The notes under the pieces: generated by a model
Seen by the model: the letters and a program-made list of their open reading frames with translations, nothing else
The model's database searches: none
What the model was told of the DNA's origin: nothing
Source: Siniperca chuatsi
Taxonomy: Eukaryota; Chordata; Actinopteri; Centrarchiformes; Sinipercidae
DNA length: 64,000 bases
Direction: 5' to 3'
NCBI RefSeq assembly: GCF_020085105.1
Contig: NC_058053.1
Location: 20,053,388 to 20,117,387 of the forward strand
Position numbers and translations under genes: made by a program
Shown: positions 52,101-63,333 of the stretch, piece by piece
Numbering within the stretch: position 1 is the stretch's first letter
Layout: every line of letters begins with the position of its first letter

Positions 52101-52808
52101 AATTATATTCAGAAGTCCATTTTCACCTTGTTTTTAGTCCCACTTATTGTGTCATTTGATGTGACAACATCATCTTAAGCTTGTTAATTGGATGTTTTCT
52201 ACTGCAATGCTCCATGAGATCCACAGACACCTTGTTTCCTAAAGCTGTTATGTCTTTCATGAACCAGAATGTCTATTTTCAACATATCTGCTCATTGTTT
52301 GCGGTGTTGATTCAACCTTGAAAAACGATGAATGGAACTTCTACTTGACAAATATATTTGGGGACACCTGTGCTGTTACCAACCAATGTCATAATGATTA
52401 CAAAGACTAACTTAGCAAATCTGATTTTGGTAGCTTGTAAGTTATATTACTTGACAGTCAGCCTTTAAGATTTTCTAATCCAAAAATAAGTCTCCACTTA
52501 GCATCAAATCAAATTATCAGTCACATACGGCCAATAGCTGTTAGCAAGTTATACCTGTGAACTTGTTGACATTCACTGAAACACTAAGCTTTTCTTTTTG
52601 GTTTCCAGGTGGAGGCTTCCACAACTTCCATCACACATTCCCCTTTGACTATGCCTCCAGTGAGTTTGGCTACTGGCTCAATCCCGCCACTGCCTTTATA
52701 GACCTCATGTGCTTCCTGGGATTGGCCAAGGACCGCAAGAAGGTGTCAAAGGAAGTCCTCATTGCTCGCATGCAGCGAACGGGTGACAGCAGCCACAAAA
52801 GTGGCTGA
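49147..52808 (+). pseudogene. decayed stearoyl-CoA desaturase (scd) copy
   Basis: Delta-9 acyl-CoA desaturase homologue, an ER membrane di-iron enzyme when intact. Four pieces are left. (a) 49147-49272: MTEMETWSHHAGKQQNGD ... ETYKDKERPRPPN, the cytosolic N-terminus, after which homology stops before the first membrane helix. (b) 49651-49931: HYIFSMLGVIVGAHRLWSHR ... FLAIAN joined straight to KYSETDPDPYNTTRGFFF ... VVMFQRR. (c) 51651 to about 51816: HYMLSVVILCFLVPTLVPWY FWGES ... LNASWLVNSAAHRWGN, then homology stops. (d) 52609-52808: GGFHNFHHTFPFDYASSEFG ... RKKVSKEVLIARMQRTGD-SSHKSG, stop. Histidine boxes HRLWSH, NSAAH and HNFHH remain; the HxxHH box is gone, with the intron it flanked. Piece (c) has lost its donor, so (c) to (d) cannot be joined in frame. 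Introns rule out a processed retrocopy. Not able to act as a desaturase as it stands. Confidence 0.85.
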
Positions 52809-55800
52809 GTCACACTAGCTACAAAGTCTGTCATTGACGCCAACGTATTGGACCAACACAAAACGTAGCAACAGGGATAGGAGCATTTCAGTGGTGGGGT
52901 GGTGATTACCATGCCTCTGATTGTATGTTAAACCTCTTCCTGAGCCTAATTTTGGCTTTAAAGATTTGTAGAACTTTCCATAAAATTGCATGGGTATGGG
53001 TCTCTTTAAATTGTCCTTTTAAAGTATCCTCACCAACTCTTAGGCACAGCCAGCGACTTGTCTGCATGTGAAAGCACAGCTTTTTCACCATAATCAAACG
53101 GGCACGAGGAGAACGAAAAAAGCTAATTGGGATTTAATCTCTTTTGGCAGCAGTAGGATAACCAAAGAAGTCTGTGTGAGTGGTGTGTCATTAATTACAG
53201 AATTATTTATCTCTTATTTATTAATGTGATATTTATTAAATGGTCTTTGGCACTTTGAAAGCTTTCTAGTGAGTAGTCTCTACAGGCAAGATTTAGTCGT
53301 GTCAGATGGAACTCTCTCATTGGAAATAATCAAAAATGTTCAAACTTTGGCAGAAAGTTGCACATTCATGTAGAACCCCATTGTTCATAATAAGCTGATT
53401 GAAAAAAAAGCATTTTCGGGGCTTTTAAAGGTTTAAAACCGGCATTGTTTACATGTTTACTTCCTAGCAGTATTGTTGGTAGGAATTTGTGTCCAGTCAC
53501 CCACATGAGGACAATGAAAATGATAATAATTTTAGTTTGGTACAACATTTGTAGTTGTTGGCACACCAGAGTACATACTTCACCTTGGGCCTGTTCCAAG
53601 AAGCAACTCACTTGATTGAGTTTCATGTTTGTCAGCAAAAGTTAAAGTCTTAAAAATCTTAAAGCCCCAGAATACTCTATGATAGGGGGTCTGTCTGTGT
53701 ACACCCCCCACACATCACCCCTTTACGCCCCAGGCCTCTTGCCAATAATTACACGTTCTACATTCACGACTAACCATCTTTTATGTTGTACATTCCTTGT
53801 ATCAAAGCAGGGAATATTTCAGCAAAACACATACATATGTCAATACTTGACCCTGCGAGGATGGTTAGGGATTTTGAATAAATCTGGCACAGTTCACACT
53901 TCTCTCATGTCACGTGTTACATCACACTATTAACACACCAATTTGGCGTCGCGGCTGGTGTGATCGCATCGGAAGATGGTCTCTAGTTTTGATTACTTTA
54001 TGTGATAATTATACAGTTAAAAAATACGCACTGTTCTTTTTTCCATGAGTATTTTGCAATGCCTGTCAAGGAAAGAATATTTTTTCATTTATGTCGAAAT
54101 AAATGTCCAAATAAAGTGTAACTGGAAAAAGTAGAAAATTGTTAAGTTAAAATCCCCCTCCATGAAAAAATGTGTTTTGCTTATTGTTACTTCACTTGTG
54201 CAGAATGGTGTATGTGCAGAGTTAGACACTAGAAGGCTGTTGTGGGGTGAAGGAGGAAAGTTTCTCTGTGCTCATCTTAAAGTTGTTAAAGAATGGATTT
54301 TATAACATCACAACTGGTTTGAAAGCCAATCGTGGTCCAATATGCAACTTATAAAATTGTGATGTGGAAACTTAAAACTTCCACCACACATAAACTGAGA
54401 AAAGTCTCTACAGACAAAAATATTTGCATATTCATAGATTTTGGATTTCTTAATCAGGGAGAAGGATTACATTTCTGCTATTATACATGGAATCATTTGT
54501 GATTTTTTGACCCAGGAAAAAGTTTGCATTTTGTTGCAAAGAGAAGAATTAATTTTGGGAATACATATCAAGCTTTCACAATTACAAAGGATAAGTGTAG
54601 AGGTTCAGTTTTGTTGGGTCCCTGCACCTGTGGATGCTAAAGGAAATAAACAAGCAGGTAAAATAGCAAAGAAAGCTCTAAAATTACACAATCATGAAAT
54701 AATAAGAGTAACATATTGTAGGGGAGGAGTAAAATCTAAAGCTAAGTGGGATAAATGTTTGGAATACAGCCATGATTTACGCCTGGCAGAAGGAATGGCA
54801 TGCAGATCACAGTGGGAGACATTATTACAGAATACAGAAATCTGTTAATGTGAAGCTGTTTCAGAGAGGATGTTGTACTCAGAGAGAGGGAGTGATATAT
54901 TCACAGCTTAGACTCGGACATGCAGGTTTTAATTCTACCCTCTATTTAATTTGAAAGACACCTCCAGAACCCTTAAAAGTGGCGTAATACTGTAGAAGAT
55001 GTTTAACATGTCATTATGCAATGTAATAAATATAATTCAGAAAGGGAGATATTAAAAGATATAGCTCAAGAGACAGGACACATATGGGGTTTAAAAGGAC
55101 TATTGACTGGAGGTCTAGGATAAAGAGAAATCAAAAGGGGGCTAATGGGATTTTTTATGGAGACAAGATTAGGAAATAGGTTTTGTTTTTAAAATTGTTA
55201 TGATTTTTTTAAACAATCAACATTCAGACACCACAATGTCTTAAATATTACATTCACGTGGGTCCAAGCAAATTTAGAAACAAACTTGGCAAAGGAATCG
55301 ATCAAAAAGGGAATTGTCGAAAGTAATCTGATTATGAATTAAAGTTCAAAATCAGAGGGGAAAAGCATAGTGTAAATAAAAAAATCAACAGTGGCAACAG
55401 TATTGAGATAACCCAACAAAAGGAAGACATCTACACTCTATCCGAAATAAAGTAGGTAGAAGACTCACTTATACACAGTAACATTAACAGTACACTTTAC
55501 ATTATGGGAAAACATCCAACAGGTCATTACGATCAGTGTCATTCAAAAGAGACAGTTGGGCATATCCTAGTAACATGTAGAAAATATAGCCTATAGAAAG
55601 TCAAGAACTGATCACACAATTAGGCCTACGGAAAATAGATAAAGAGTATATTCGAGTGAGTATTTGTTTTTTTGTTTTTTTAAGCACAATTTGACTGATT
55701 AGACGACTTTAGAAGAAATAGACGTCGAGGAAGACCAAATCATCCAGAAGGAGGCAGTAATGCAACGTCATGAAAATGCCAACTGCCGTAAAACGTCAAA

Positions 55801-56060
55801 GAAGAAGACACTCCGATACAGTAGAGGGCAGTATGCTCGTTTTTACTATGGTTGCGATCCGCCAGTAAACACAGCGAGTCTCTTTAAAGGAGAGGAGTTG
55901 TCTGGCCAAAAAATCGCTCTATTTGTCACTAGGCGGGTTTTTTTAATAATAATACATTTTTAAAAAAGCTAAAGGGGTCTTCCAAGTTGTCGAGCGAGAA
56001 AGTCGTTAAGTTGGTAACACTGCCACGGTGGTGAAACCTGCAGCCTAATTGAGAGAGAAG
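52809..56060. other. scd relic to commd6 intergenic region
   Basis: 52809-54120 is probably the old scd 3' UTR: two AATAAA signals occur at 54098-54103 and 54110-54115. 54190-54420 is an interspersed repeat related to 46.5 kb. 54430-55760 holds LINE fragments listed separately. 55960-56060 should hold the commd6 promoter and 5' UTR; TATA-less. Confidence 0.55.
54430..55760 (+). mobile_element. LINE ORF2 C-terminal remnants (RNase H-bearing, I/Nimb-like)
   Basis: Frame at 54441-54845 includes VEVQFCWVPAPVDAKGNKQA GKIAKKAL, the last part of a retrotransposon RNase H domain (usual pattern WVPAHVG..GNE.AD..AK). It is followed, with frame breaks, by YSQLRLGHAGFNSTLYLI, then a degenerate ETVEHV-type zinc knuckle and REILKDIAQETGHIWGLKGL. 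About 55480-55620 a second piece reads MGKHPTGHYDQCHSKETVGH ILVTCRKY, a better kept CxxC..H..C knuckle of the same family. Multiple stops; dead. The clade call is inference. Confidence 0.7.
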
Positions 56061-59000
56061 ATGCCAGCAGCAGAGGAATCACATGGTGGGTTTTAACTTA
56101 CAGCATATAGATGGCGTTATATTGTTTTCAATAGATTGTAGTTTGACTAGAGAGACGAATATGCTGGGCTTTTCACGGTAACACTGTACACCACCCAGGC
56201 AGTATATTAGTTACTCATTAGCGTTAGCTTAACACGGTAACTAAGCTAGCCGGAGGTGTGTCGAAGACCGTTTCCCTGTCGATATGTGGTTCCCCTTACT
56301 TATCTGAAGAACCAGACCATATCCCCAACCAGCTGTCTTCTAAGATGCGTAATGCCCAACTTTACACTAACCATAATTTAGCCTAGCCCCAGTTTGTGCC
56401 TCTCATGTAACTAGTTATTAACACTAGTATATGTTCGGGTCACAAAGGCAACCGTCGGTTTCTTTAACCGGCGATGTTTAAGAAATTAAAAAGGTCGTTT
56501 AATAACACTTTAATAACGTTACCGCTGTTCTGGCGGTATTTACAGATTCCCCAAAGACTCTTCTAACCATCTGGATGAAAAATATTCCGCCAACTGCACG
56601 ATGAGAAAATATTTTTGACCCGTTTCCCAAGTTGCGACCATCTTTGTTCTGACGAGGGGGGGGCTACGAGAAAAATAATTTTAACGGGAGGGAAACAATA
56701 TACGTAACTGGCTTTATGCTATAACGGTGTTAGCTGTCAGAGAACACACAAGACATGTATGTTAGGTTAGCTAGGTAGCGGAACAAGGAGTGATAAGTGT
56801 CTCAGTATTGGGGTCCGGACCTGGGCTGATCCAGACCACGGACTCGCTGCTCACATGTTCAGTTTTTGAACAAAATATCAGTGCAGTCTGATTGTCAGGG
56901 TAATCGGGACCACATACGGGGCAGACGGAGTCTGCATATCACAGGAAATATCTACTGAGCAATAACAGCATCCGAACATTATTTCAGAAAGATATTTCAT
57001 ATGTAGAATCTTATTGGAATAACGTTAATTTGGTTAGCATCCTTAACTGGAAAAATATCTGGAAAGTACCTCATAAATGTCTAATAAGTAATACAGTTAA
57101 ATACATCTCTTTCATGCTTTTACATAAATGTTATCCCAACTAACCTTTATTTAAAGAGATTCAAAAGTGATGATAATTGTACCTTTCGTGCTTTGGCTGC
57201 TGAAAGTGTTTCTGGCTTATTTTGGGGCTGCTCTCATATACATTGTTTTTGGTCTGATATTAGTTCTGTCATTGTTGATCGTATCCTTCCAGACTTTGTT
57301 TTATGTGTTGAACATATGCCATAATTAAGTCCAAGCACTACTATATTATCAACTTGTTTTATTATTTTGGCAAAATTCCTATTTATATGAACAAATTTAC
57401 TAAGGTTAAACCCTACTTTAATATACAAAAAAGTAACTCCACAATATATGCTAACACTTATTTCCAATGCGAACACAATTAAACTTACAAATGGATGTTG
57501 TACCCTCAACATTTCTGTTATGTAATTATTTTATTTTATTATATCTTGCTTTATGTTGGCCCTGCTTTTAATCCCCTGGTGTCTTCTCTTCATTCCTGTC
57601 CTGAATATGTTAGATTTTGTCTGTTTACAGAATAAAGGTCTGAGATTTCTTCAGATCAAAGAAGACTGATAATGTTAGACTGATATATTTACTCATATTG
57701 TAGTAGTTTTGTCATTTATAAAACAACATTTCTAAACATCATAAATGCTGTTGAAGTTGCTTGCCTGCTCTTGAGAAGAGAACAAGGAGGTGCCATAGTC
57801 AGACTCACGTGACACAGTGACTAGTGGGCATTTTGAGACCAGTAATGTGGTTACGGGTCCAGAAAAGTGTGGGGAAACCTGTGATAAATGGATTGCTTCA
57901 CTTCTGTGCTTCAGGAGTCAACAAAGTTGTGGACAACATCTGTAGGCTTTCTCCAGATCTGTTGGCAGAAGCAGTGAGTATATTTTATCTCTAGTTGTAT
58001 ATATCCCCATGCAGCCAGCACAAGTTACATTTTTACAAAAGGGGAACTAAGCATACAGCATAGTCATTGATTAATATTTAAATGAGTAATATAGTTAAAG
58101 TGCTTAGAAAAGAAGCACCGCACAAATCACACATCATGTTGTTATTGATGTTGTTATTGTTGGCCTGTAGTATTTGTTGGATTACCACAGGCACATAATG
58201 AATTTCCTAAATGACAATAATTCAAACAAACATGCCTCTTCACACGTCATAATATAACCTAAGATTTGCAACAGGATGAAGTTGTTGGGGAGCAAAGCTC
58301 TCAGTGAGATTAACCATTGGATGTTAAATACAAAGTAATAGTGTTCATCTAGGAATATTAGCAGCCATACTCTGCACAAGTCACGCAGGATGTGGGGGTG
58401 TTATACTGTAGTTCTGATAACTAATCTTATAATCTCCACAGTGTCAGCACATTCTGACTTATCTTCAAGGACAGACTAGAGGAGTAGATTCAGCTGAAAT
58501 TTCTGATGTGAGTCAATATTTCCTTAGAATATATTTTTTTAACTTATAGTAACCCATCTTCCAAAGTTCCTCTTTCATTACTTGTGTTTTTTTTTCTTTT
58601 CTGTGCAGAGATTTCAGAGAGCTGGAGTCAGACTTGATCATGAAGCTCTACAGAGCATGATCAGATTTCTCTTGTTAACATTCAGGTATCTTTTGTCATA
58701 TTCTTTTTGCCTCTGAATATGGTTTGTCAAAATGTAATAACTGGTGTTTCTTCTCCCATGTAGCCCATGCTTATTCCATATGTTATTCATCAAGGCCCTG
58801 CATGTCGATATGTTTGTCCAGTTTCATGTATTTGTATGTTGATTCCAAATCCCCTAGATAAGAACATGTCAATACTATTGGCTTCAGTTGTGTAATGGAG
58901 CTTTAACAGCTTTTATCCTGGATTATGGGCCTGACATAAGGCTAAATCATACATAAAGAAGCACACTGTTGTACTGTAAGGTGTGATATGGTGTAGTCCC

Positions 59001-59825
59001 TCATTCGTCCAGGAGCGTTCTATCGTAGAAAAGGTTTCAGTCGTAGTCATCTGGACACTGTTTTCAGAATCAAGGCGTTTCGGCTCCCATCCGGAAGTCA
59101 TTCTCAATTGTGCATGTGAGAATGACTTCCGGATGGGAGCCAAACGTCTTGATTCTGAAAACAGTGTCCAGATGACTACGACTGAAACCTTTTCTACGAT
59201 GTAAGGTGTGATCATTAATATTTGTATCACCAGGTCAGCTGGGAAGAACAACCTCTCTGGGGATGACCTTGTGTCGCGGCTGGAAGAAGGCAGTAGTAAC
59301 ACATGGCCTAAAGCTTCCCTTCAGGTGTTCCACAGGTTGTGGAGTGAACATGGTGCATTAGTCCATGCTCAGCAGGAGGTCCAGGCCATGCTCAGTATCA
59401 GCCAAGTATGTCCAAATGTAGTGCATTAAAGCAGTGTCAATCATTCAAATATTTTTTGATGACCTGAAGACAGATTTTGTCTATTTTCAAGGCTGATGAG
59501 ACTTACATTGTTTGTTGTTTTGCTATATCTTTCTAGTTAGTGGACATGCAGTGGAAGCTTGGCATGGCCGTGAGCTCCGACACCTGCCGATCTCTCAACT
59601 CCCCATATGTGTCTCTACTGCTGAAGATCGTTGAGCCCTCTGGACAGATTTGTCAGCGGTCTTTTGAGATGACCATTCCACAGTTCCAGGTCTACATTTG
59701 TTGATGTGAACCTAGTGTTGTTGGTGTCATTTATTTCTGGCTTGATTTTGAGATTCTTTTTTTGTCGTCTGCAGAACTTTCACAAGCAGTTCAAGGAGAT
59801 GGCAGCTGTTATGGAGACTGTATGA
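56061..59825 (+). CDS. commd6: commd6, COMM domain-containing protein 6 (complete)
   Basis: Member of the COMMD family, which forms the Commander complex for endosomal recycling and has been tied to NF-kB control. Seven exons, phase-consistent: 56061-56085, 57915-57973, 58442-58507, 58609-58685, 59234-59405, 59537-59689, 59775-59825; 200 residues. Residues 1-133 form the helical N-terminal domain (start MPAAEESHGVNKVVDNICRL; LQSMIRFLLLTFRSAGKNNL). Residues 134-200 are the COMM domain, LVDMQWKLGMAVSSDTCRSL ... FEMTIPQFQNFHKQFKEMAA VMETV, nearly identical to human COMMD6. The main human form is about 85 residues and is little more than the COMM domain; this fish gene keeps the full-length architecture of other COMMDs. 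A fold-back element ends 21 bases before exon 5. Candidate AATAAA signals follow at 60683-60688 and near 60836. Confidence 0.95.
56985..57650 (+). mobile_element. L1-like LINE ORF2 C-terminal fragment
   Basis: Plus-strand reading gives PTNLYLKRFKSDDNCTFRAL AAESVSGLFWGCSHIHCFWS DISSVIVDRILPDF, matching the region after reverse transcriptase in fish L1-clade elements (P-N-YL-KF ... C-FC ... ES-SHLFW-C....FW). Several stops; the first zinc-knuckle cysteine pair is damaged. In commd6 intron 1, same orientation. Confidence 0.7.
58976..59212. mobile_element. fold-back element with 12-bp target duplication, in commd6 intron 4
   Basis: Left arm 59022-59106 (ATCGTAGAAAAGGTTTCAGT ... GGAAGTCATTCTCA) and right arm 59117-59200 are inverted copies with about one substitution and one indel, around a 10-base loop. 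The direct repeat GTAAGGTGTGAT lies on both sides (58976-58987 and 59201-59212). 34 unpaired bases sit between the left duplicate and the left arm. No coding capacity. Confidence 0.85.
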
Positions 59826-62424
59826 TGGTTGCAAGCACACCCAAGTGCTTGTCGCAATTACACCCCAGTTTACATGCAACCAATGAAAGAACAGTTTGAC
59901 ACGTTTGTCTGCTGGCTGTCTCAATTGTCTGCGTTGCACTTCCATTTTTCCACAGATTGCTCCTAAATGATTTTTAGGACCTCCAGTTGTTAAAATAGTT
60001 GAAAATGCCTGTATTCACTTTAAATGCCAAGATTGAAGTGTACTTCTTCCCATCAACTTATCCAGGTGTCATGAATTTAATTTTAGGGACATGTACTGTA
60101 CACTCAGTTGCCAGTTTATTAGGCACACCTAGCTAAAACTAATGCAGTCTTAACACGACCGTCCTGCAATAAATCCTACCTTCATGAAGGTTAGAATGTT
60201 CTAGGTTTGTGGTGCTGTTCAACTGTATTGCATTATACAGAGAGGTGTTTCTGTTGTTTAGCCTACACTCACTTCAGTTGGCCTCTGATTTTGTACTTTA
60301 GACTGAACAGAAAGAAAATACGTTGCCACAGTGAACACAACAACTGCTTATGTTGCTGTATTTTTATCTAGGGTAAGAGATTGTGATTAGCCCACAATAC
60401 AGCATCCTGTGTACTATATAGTTTGAATATGGTGGCTAAAATTTCATATAAACTTTGCAGCACAGTTTTTAGTTTGAAAAGCTTGTGACTTAAAATGATC
60501 CATGTGAACTTTTTACAGTCCTTTTGCTTTTTGTTGATGTTGATAATAAATTATGAATACTTACTTTTACTGTTTGTGTTTGCCCTGCTAATGCTGAAAT
60601 GCATACTGTGTGGTTCTGAGGAGGCCTTTACCTTTTTTCTACTTTGGTCTGTCCTCAGTTGGATGCCATACAACAGTGATGCAATAAATAATTACTAAAT
60701 GTAAACCTTCATTTCATGGTTATTTGATCCCAACTTCACAGCTCAGAGCAAATCAAACTAAATGCAACACTACATTGATTGAATCCTGTAAATTGGTGTC
60801 ACTGTTATCTATCATCTAACTACCCTGTATATGTAGAATAAACAGAGAAATAATTCTGATCTACCTTTGGGTAGTTTTATTATATTGATATTATATTTAT
60901 TATAGTAGTTCCCCATGTGAAGTCTGAGAATCTTAACATTCTGGTGGGGAGTCCAGAGGGTCTGCAGCAGATTTAGGGATACTTAAAATATCCAGTGTGC
61001 AGATTGTATACGATTGCATATTTTAACCATGATTTCATTCATTCATGCATTTACCGCAATGCATTGTAGACAGTCAATTCAATACAATGGCAACAGTTAA
61101 AAACAAATAAAACCATATGATTTCATCAAATGAGGGTCTGGAGGCTAGTGTGTCTATTCGGTGCCCTGCAATATAAAAGTCATCTACATCTACTAAAATA
61201 TGTACACAGGTCCTCACCTGTAGTGTGGGGTTTGGTAGGCTGCAGAGCTCTAGTGGTTACTGCTTCAGTGATGAGGTTATATATGGCACAGCCACTGTTT
61301 TTGGGATAGGCAGAGTGCTTGGAATTAATGCATTTGGTAGATTGGAACTCCTCTAGTGCATAAAGTATATCAGAGATTACACATTTTCAGGACTATGAAA
61401 CAGCACAGTCTGCTTGTAAACAGTTTTGTTTACAAGTATTGCATATGGTTCATTGTGCCGCAAACATATAGCATTTGGCCAAGTCTGGTCTTCATGACCC
61501 CTGCTCGTTTTACCTGGTGAAGGCAGTTGGTAGGTAGGATTACAACCAACATAGTTATAGGCCTGGAGGACTAAAGCCATGGGGGCAGCAAACATTTTCC
61601 ACACTACCATGGAAGAGGCTTTCCAGTTATTATGCACTGTCGAGAAAGGTGGAGCCTTGTCCTGTCACGTTTCACACAGCGACTCTGCCCTGCCCACTCC
61701 TCCAGCACATGGGAAGGCTGGGCGGGTCGTCGACGCGCACACCAGCTCCGCCTCCAAGTCGTTGTGGAAGAAAGGATCACAGTCGGGAGTCTGCATTAAA
61801 ATGCGATAAACAAGCATCAGTATGCATTTTATAGACCACTGAGAAAGGAAAATGCGCCCGCCAAGCTTATATGTAACAGGATTTTAGGGCTGGGACTGTA
61901 ATGCGCCGTCCCGTTCTGCGCTCAGGAGCAACGTACAGCGCGTCAAAGAAATCAGATTTCTCAGGGCGACCTGTGTTTACACAGGAGCCATCCAAAGCCA
62001 CGTTTTAGCAAGCAAGCACGCAACTTGGTTGGGACAGTGCGGTGCAGGAGTGTTCAGCGTTTGACTTACTGCCCATGCAAACAGTGGAGGAACAGAGCAG
62101 GGAAGCAAGCTGCAAATACATGACCATATAAGTGAATTTAGTTGAAATCCTTGAAGGAAAACTGTCCATCGGAGAGATTTTTGAGATGTGGATAACATGA
62201 AGTGCTGCAGTTGATCGACAGGGCGAGCACATGTTGTGCATGTAGCTAATCGCTTCGTTGGATGAACTTTCACTATGGATGTGTACATGGAAACTGTTGC
62301 AAACTAACCACAACTACGCCCGGCCCTGGTTGCAGGGGGATGGTACATCGGCATCACTTTTGAAAGTAATCTTTAGTCCCACATCGCTGTCAACAAGCTT
62401 CGGCCGAAAGTCTGCTGGGTCGAC
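59826..62424. other. commd6-tbc1d4 intergenic region
   Basis: 59826 to about 60690 probably includes commd6 3' UTR; 60101-60267 is a copy of the CACTCAGTTGCCAGTTTATT repeat in plus orientation. 60700-61550 shows nothing recognisable. From about 61600 the base mix becomes richer in CG, and 61860-62424 is most likely tbc1d4 promoter and 5' UTR: the frame of tbc1d4 has a TAG at 62374-62376 and no earlier ATG. Confidence 0.55.
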
Positions 62425-62820
62425 ATGAAGAATCAGGATGAGAGCGAGAACAGCCCGAAGTCAGACAGGAGGTTGGCTCTGACTTATATCGGCTGGTCTT
62501 CGCTGGACAGGCGGACCACCCTTCCCATGCTGCCGTGGCTGGTGGCTGAGATCCGCAGGAGGGCTGAGAAAGGCGACTGCGGCCCCATGGTGCAGCCGAG
62601 AGAAGTTCAGCTGATCCTCAACCCCCCCTTCGTCCGATGTGTCCCCTCTAACAGCAACAACGATTCAGTCTTTATATTCGAGCACAAAGCTCAGCTCATC
62701 TCTCGCTTCATCCACAACAGCAATGACCTCACCTATTTTGCCTATCTCCTGCGGGGCCAGCCTGACAACCCTGAGTCCGAGATGTCCTGTCACGTATTTA
62801 AGGCCTGCGACCACAACCAG
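62425..62820 (+). CDS. tbc1d4: tbc1d4 (AS160), first coding exon; rest outside window
   Basis: Rab GTPase-activating protein phosphorylated by Akt, controlling GLUT4 vesicle traffic. This exon encodes 132 residues and ends CDHNQ at the donor GTAGGC. It includes [40 protein letters not shown] and [36 protein letters not shown], the beginning of the first phosphotyrosine-binding domain; human TBC1D4 has the same blocks ([28 protein letters not shown]). The start is set by an in-frame TAG 48 bases upstream. N-terminus before the PTB is shorter than in human. Exon 2 must lie beyond base 64000: none was found in 62821-64000. Confidence 0.93.
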
Positions 62821-62975
62821 GTAGGCCTGCCCAAGTATCAGACATACCTTTAAACACCTAGTACCCCTAATAGCATTGTAAAGAACAATAGACTGAGAAA
62901 ATGCAGGTCAAAAGGTAATTAGGGGATTAGTAGTGTAATCACTGAAATTAAAAAAAAAATTATATGGAGTATATA

Positions 62976-63333
62976 AGAACCAGAGGGGTGTAAGTGACAT
63001 TTGACCAACTTTGCAGGAGAGCCAAAACTAAAAATGACCATACTTTGTCCTGTCCTGACTTTGTTTATTAAATTCAATCTTTAATAATAAAGTTTCCAAA
63101 ACATGTGGAAGACAATATAATTAACAATATTTTGACATTTATTGAAAAAATATCTTTCAATCACCCTTTGCCCTTTTGGCCCCAAATAGTTCAGCGTTAG
63201 GTCGGTTTTTTGATTAATAATTGCTTTAGAATTCACATGTGCCCTTTTGGCAGTAGAAAGAGCTCCTCAAGAGCTTTCATTTCATATGTATAATTATTTT
63301 CGCCCAAAATGTAATCTACACCCCTCTGGTTCT
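62976..63333. mobile_element. MITE-like element with 17-bp perfect terminal inverted repeats
   Basis: AGAACCAGAGGGGTGTA at 62976-62992 is the exact reverse complement of 63317-63333. The 324-base interior is AT-rich and non-coding. No clear target duplication. In tbc1d4 intron 1. Confidence 0.65.
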
